A stretch of 64,000 nucleotides of DNA, taken from NCBI GenBank assembly GCA_035560555.1, contig DATMZF010000024.1, forward strand, positions 62,001 through 126,000, written 5' to 3'. The number at the start of each line of letters is the position of its first letter. Positions within the stretch are counted from its first letter, which is position 1. The notes beneath the pieces are model-generated. The model was not told the DNA's origin. It saw only the letters and a list, made by a program, of their open reading frames with translations, and searched no databases. Positions 61,311-64,000 of this stretch are shown in pieces. The translations under genes and the position numbers were made by a program. The DNA is from UBA11090 sp035560555 (lineage in GTDB: Bacteria; Spirochaetota; Spirochaetia; Treponematales; Rectinemataceae).

Positions 61311-63958
61311 ATGCCCACCTCCTGCTGCATGGAACTAAATAATCGATAGATACTATCTTCGGTATCGGGGGAAAGCGGCGCCGGGAATCCATAGAACCGG
61401 AACGCCGATTCAACCTCGTAACCGCCCTCGGCAAAGGCCTCCCGCGTGGGAATATAGCCGACCGAGCCTCCGCTGTAACCGCATACTATCAGGGTCGCTC
61501 GCCCCGCGAAGCGCTTCAGTTCTTTTCCGATGTGGCAGAAAGCCTCGCCCGGAAGGGAAAAAAACATGAGCGAAGGTCCCAGCGAACAGAGTGAAAACCG
61601 CGCCCGCGCCTCCGTCCTGCCCGCATAGACACGCTTGGTGTCAAAAGAGTTCCTCAGCAGGTCGCGAGCCCACGCGAGATAGGTTCTGGCGGTCAGAAGA
61701 GGACTCTCGTGGCTTCCGGCAAAGCCCGCGCCCTTTTCCGTCGCGGTTTCCAGACTCTTTATTTCCGCCTCCAGTCGGGACGATAAATCTTTCAATTCTT
61801 CATAGGAAGGCGCGGGCGCGAGGGGCAGCTCTATTTCCCTCGTCGAGACCGACAGCGGGTTCCCATCGATCCAACGTTTTTCTCCGGCCACGAGCGCCGC
61901 GAAGATACATGCCGCACTCTCGGCTATCTTCTCGCCCATGCGATCGATATCGCTGGATTCTCCCTCGGCGAACTCGGTTCCGGCTTCATTCAAAATCATT
62001 GGGCGAATATCGCCGCAGGCGCCCTGAATCGGCACCACCACCACATCCTCGCCAAAAATTCCCCTGATCCTCGCCGTCGCTCTTCCCGGATAGTCCGCGG
62101 AAATCTCGTGAAGGGCGACGCTCAACGTCGTGGGATGCACCGCCATGTTGACGATAACATCCTTGAGCCTTCCCTCCGCGTTGAAAAGGAAAAGCCCAAT
62201 GAGTTCCTTGTCGTTTTCGCCCGCAAAATCGGGCCTCATGCTCACTTTTCCCGTCTCGGGGTCGCGGAATCTTCTATTTATGCCGAGGCCGTCTATCGTG
62301 GAAAAACCCGACAGTCCGACCACCGGCGCCATCGTGGAGCGCGCCGTCCCTATGACCTCATGAATCGTGCCTCTAAGCGATTCCAGGAAGACCCTGTCGC
62401 CCGCGAGCATTCCCAAGTCGATGACGCAAGGAGCGGTGTGCGTGTGTATGGCCAACAGGAAAATGTTCTCCCTCGGTATCCCATAGCCGGCCGCGATTTC
62501 ATCGTAAAAAACCTCCGACCATTCCGGCGAGAATTCAAGGACATCGGCCGAAAGCATCAGCGCCTGCGTATGGGCCGAAGCGAACCAGCAGCATCGCGCG
62601 TGCAAGGGGTCCATCTCCCGGTCGGCCGGCTCCGTCCTCGCGATATGACCTTGCAGCGGGACGCCCAGCCGCGCCGGAATCGTCGCGTCGGCGGAGCCGC
62701 AGAGCATGGTTCCGATACTCCCGACTATCTCGTAGACGTCGAGAAGAGGCATCCCCGTATGATATCCGGCATCTATGTCGGGCGTCGCGGGTATTATCGG
62801 CAACACTTCCCCGGAGAATGAAACGGTCTGCACCGGAATGCCGATGGACGATGGCTTTCTGTACACTTCTTCGATGCAGTCTATGTAGGATTTTATCTGG
62901 TCGACGCAGTAGCGCCTCTTCCCCTCATCGCCGGCCACGAGATACAGCTCTGCGAAGGTTCTCGCCGCCTCGAAGCTCGACCACCAGGGACAGTTCCCGC
63001 TGAGTACTTCGCCCGTCTCCGCGTCGACGCTTCTGACAATCCCGCCATGTGGCGCTCGCGCTACTTTATTGTATCGGATCGCGAGGGAGCGGAGCGTTTC
63101 GATCGTCGCGCTCCATCCGGCCATCAGCTCCGGCCTTCCCGCTCCTTCGGCCGCGTGCCGGAAGAACTGCAGCGCCAACCCGACAAACTCTATCGTGTGG
63201 CCGGGGTTTGTCGTCAAATGCCCACGGTCGCGCAGGGGAAAACCTTCAGCGTCGAAAGCGTCGATCATGAGCGGCTCGAGCAACGATTCTTTGCGGATAT
63301 GTCTGGATAGAGCGGAACATATGGCCTCGACGCCTCTGGACAGGTCCTCGTCCGCCCCGGTCTGGGCAAAAAGAGACTCGCAGGCGCCTATGGAGATCAT
63401 CTGCCCTTCGTAGCCCTTTCTCGTCGTTGAAAAATTCTCCCCGCCATTCGCGCCGAACTCTATCTGATCGTCGAAGCAGTCTCCGCGTATCGAGGCGTCC
63501 ACCGCGCGCCTGAGCGCAGGCATGATCCTTTCCAGGTCGGCCGAATACCCCATGTACCTCGCGTAAGCCATGAGCCCTCGCAGCACGAAAAGCTGGGTCA
63601 GGGTAGTCTGTCCCTCCTCGAAATCCCGGCCCAAGGAATTCCCCGCCGGGTCCATGACGAAATAAGCCTTGATGCCCGACAAGGGGAAACAAGCATCCAT
63701 GAGCTTCCGATACAGCGACTCGGCCGTCGCGGCGAGTCCATCCCTGTCCAACACCTTATATCCCGGCATCGTCTCGATCCAGCGCAAATGGGCCGCGAGC
63801 GATTCCAGCCCCCTGCCCTGAATCCAGCCGTAAACTCTGTCCTTTCTGTAAAAATCCCTGGAAGCGTCCCGCTCAGTCCCATCCATCGGATCGAATTTCA
63901 TGTCGATCCATCCCGGAGCTTCCACGTTTTCCCTGTAGCGCTTTACCACCGCTTCCAT
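61298..63958 (-). CDS. Two-domain protein: AGE-like barrel fused to neutral-ceramidase-like domain
   Basis: 886 residues from ATG 63958, but the frame stays open to the window edge and no ribosome site is seen, so the true start may lie outside. Residues 1 to about 425 look like an (alpha/alpha)6 barrel of the N-acylglucosamine 2-epimerase group (VYGWIQGRGLESLAAHLRW, FEEGQTTLTQLFVLRGLM). About 428-886 resemble neutral/alkaline ceramidase: an N-terminal segment LQGHIARTEPA, zinc-type AIHTHTAP near 504, NMAVHPTTLS near 610. The family hexapeptide GDVSPN, with the serine nucleophile, reads GDIRPM here (near 650), so ceramide hydrolysis is unlikely. No signal peptide visible. Coupled to the DegT aminotransferase. 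Confidence 0.72.
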   Translation of the reverse strand: MEAVVKRYRENVEAPGWIDMKFDPMDGTERDASRDFYRKDRVYGWIQGRGLESLAAHLRWIETMPGYKVLDRDGLAATAESLYRKLMDACFPLSGIKAYFVMDPAGNSLGRDFEEGQTTLTQLFVLRGLMAYARYMGYSADLERIMPALRRAVDASIRGDCFDDQIEFGANGGENFSTTRKGYEGQMISIGACESLFAQTGADEDLSRGVEAICSALSRHIRKESLLEPLMIDAFDAEGFPLRDRGHLTTNPGHTIEFVGLALQFFRHAAEGAGRPELMAGWSATIETLRSLAIRYNKVARAPHGGIVRSVDAETGEVLSGNCPWWSSFEAARTFAELYLVAGDEGKRRYCVDQIKSYIDCIEEVYRKPSSIGIPVQTVSFSGEVLPIIPATPDIDAGYHTGMPLLDVYEIVGSIGTMLCGSADATIPARLGVPLQGHIARTEPADREMDPLHARCCWFASAHTQALMLSADVLEFSPEWSEVFYDEIAAGYGIPRENIFLLAIHTHTAPCVIDLGMLAGDRVFLESLRGTIHEVIGTARSTMAPVVGLSGFSTIDGLGINRRFRDPETGKVSMRPDFAGENDKELIGLFLFNAEGRLKDVIVNMAVHPTTLSVALHEISADYPGRATARIRGIFGEDVVVVPIQGACGDIRPMILNEAGTEFAEGESSDIDRMGEKIAESAACIFAALVAGEKRWIDGNPLSVSTREIELPLAPAPSYEELKDLSSRLEAEIKSLETATEKGAGFAGSHESPLLTARTYLAWARDLLRNSFDTKRVYAGRTEARARFSLCSLGPSLMFFSLPGEAFCHIGKELKRFAGRATLIVCGYSGGSVGYIPTREAFAEGGYEVESAFRFYGFPAPLSPDTEDSIYRLFSSMQQEVGICQH

Positions 63959-64000
63959 CGTCGGTAGGGGAATACCCCTGATCAGGGGCAGCAGTCCCGC

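Overview
The window is a GC-rich bacterial chromosome segment with closely packed genes and no insertion sequences, prophage, rRNA or CRISPR array. The gene set suggests a strict or facultative anaerobe: a class III (oxygen-sensitive) ribonucleotide reductase with its radical-SAM activase, a tungsten-type aldehyde:ferredoxin oxidoreductase, an archaeal/eukaryotic-type prolyl-tRNA synthetase, an M16C peptidase and several membrane diguanylate cyclases. Lipoproteins and a probable outer-membrane protein point to a diderm. I lean towards a free-living spirochaete (Spirochaetota), but this is inferred from gene content and not proven here.

Left part (1-14 kb): nrdG (cut by the window edge) and nrdD, read leftwards behind a pair of NrdR-like boxes; an acyl-ACP thioesterase; an enlarged GlmS-like aminotransferase; a galU-coaW pair; a cupin-AOR-diguanylate cyclase operon; and an MFS transporter preceded by a strongly folded leader. 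A tRNA-Val(CAC) gene sits at 14.0 kb with its own promoter.

Middle (14-34 kb): a dolichol-kinase-like protein, a membrane protein, proS, a second diguanylate cyclase, a GIN-domain lipoprotein, a split ThrE-type exporter with a third diguanylate cyclase and the M16C peptidase in one rightward run, then a secreted barrel-like protein with its own promoter and 5' hairpin. A leftward group of small enzymes follows (M55 aminopeptidase, methyltransferase, DUF3788-GNAT fusion), then an AT-rich lipoprotein gene, an ABC-F ATPase and an SrkA-type kinase.

Right-middle (34-54 kb) is dominated by a leftward series dealing with peptides and amino acids: EamA exporter, Asp/Glu-type racemase, 2H phosphoesterase, a beta-propeller histidine kinase with a LuxR-type regulator, a complete dipeptide ABC importer (dppABCDF order) and a CocE/X-Pro-peptidase-like hydrolase, followed by a MATE pump and an AraC/GyrI regulator. 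An Ada-like methyltransferase, another SAM methyltransferase and a secreted M20 amidohydrolase lie beside it.

The right end (54-64 kb) holds an FbpABC-type importer, a DeoR regulator with a TIM-barrel sugar-phosphate isomerase, and an unusual pair: a DegT/StrS aminotransferase and a large protein joining an N-acylglucosamine-2-epimerase-like barrel to a neutral-ceramidase-like domain that lacks the usual serine nucleophile. This reads as an undescribed (amino)sugar or cyclitol pathway.

Recurrent non-coding themes are promoters placed 5-10 bases before start codons without Shine-Dalgarno sites (candidate leaderless mRNAs), hairpins at predicted mRNA 5' ends of envelope genes, and strong hairpins just downstream of the two solute-binding-protein genes.
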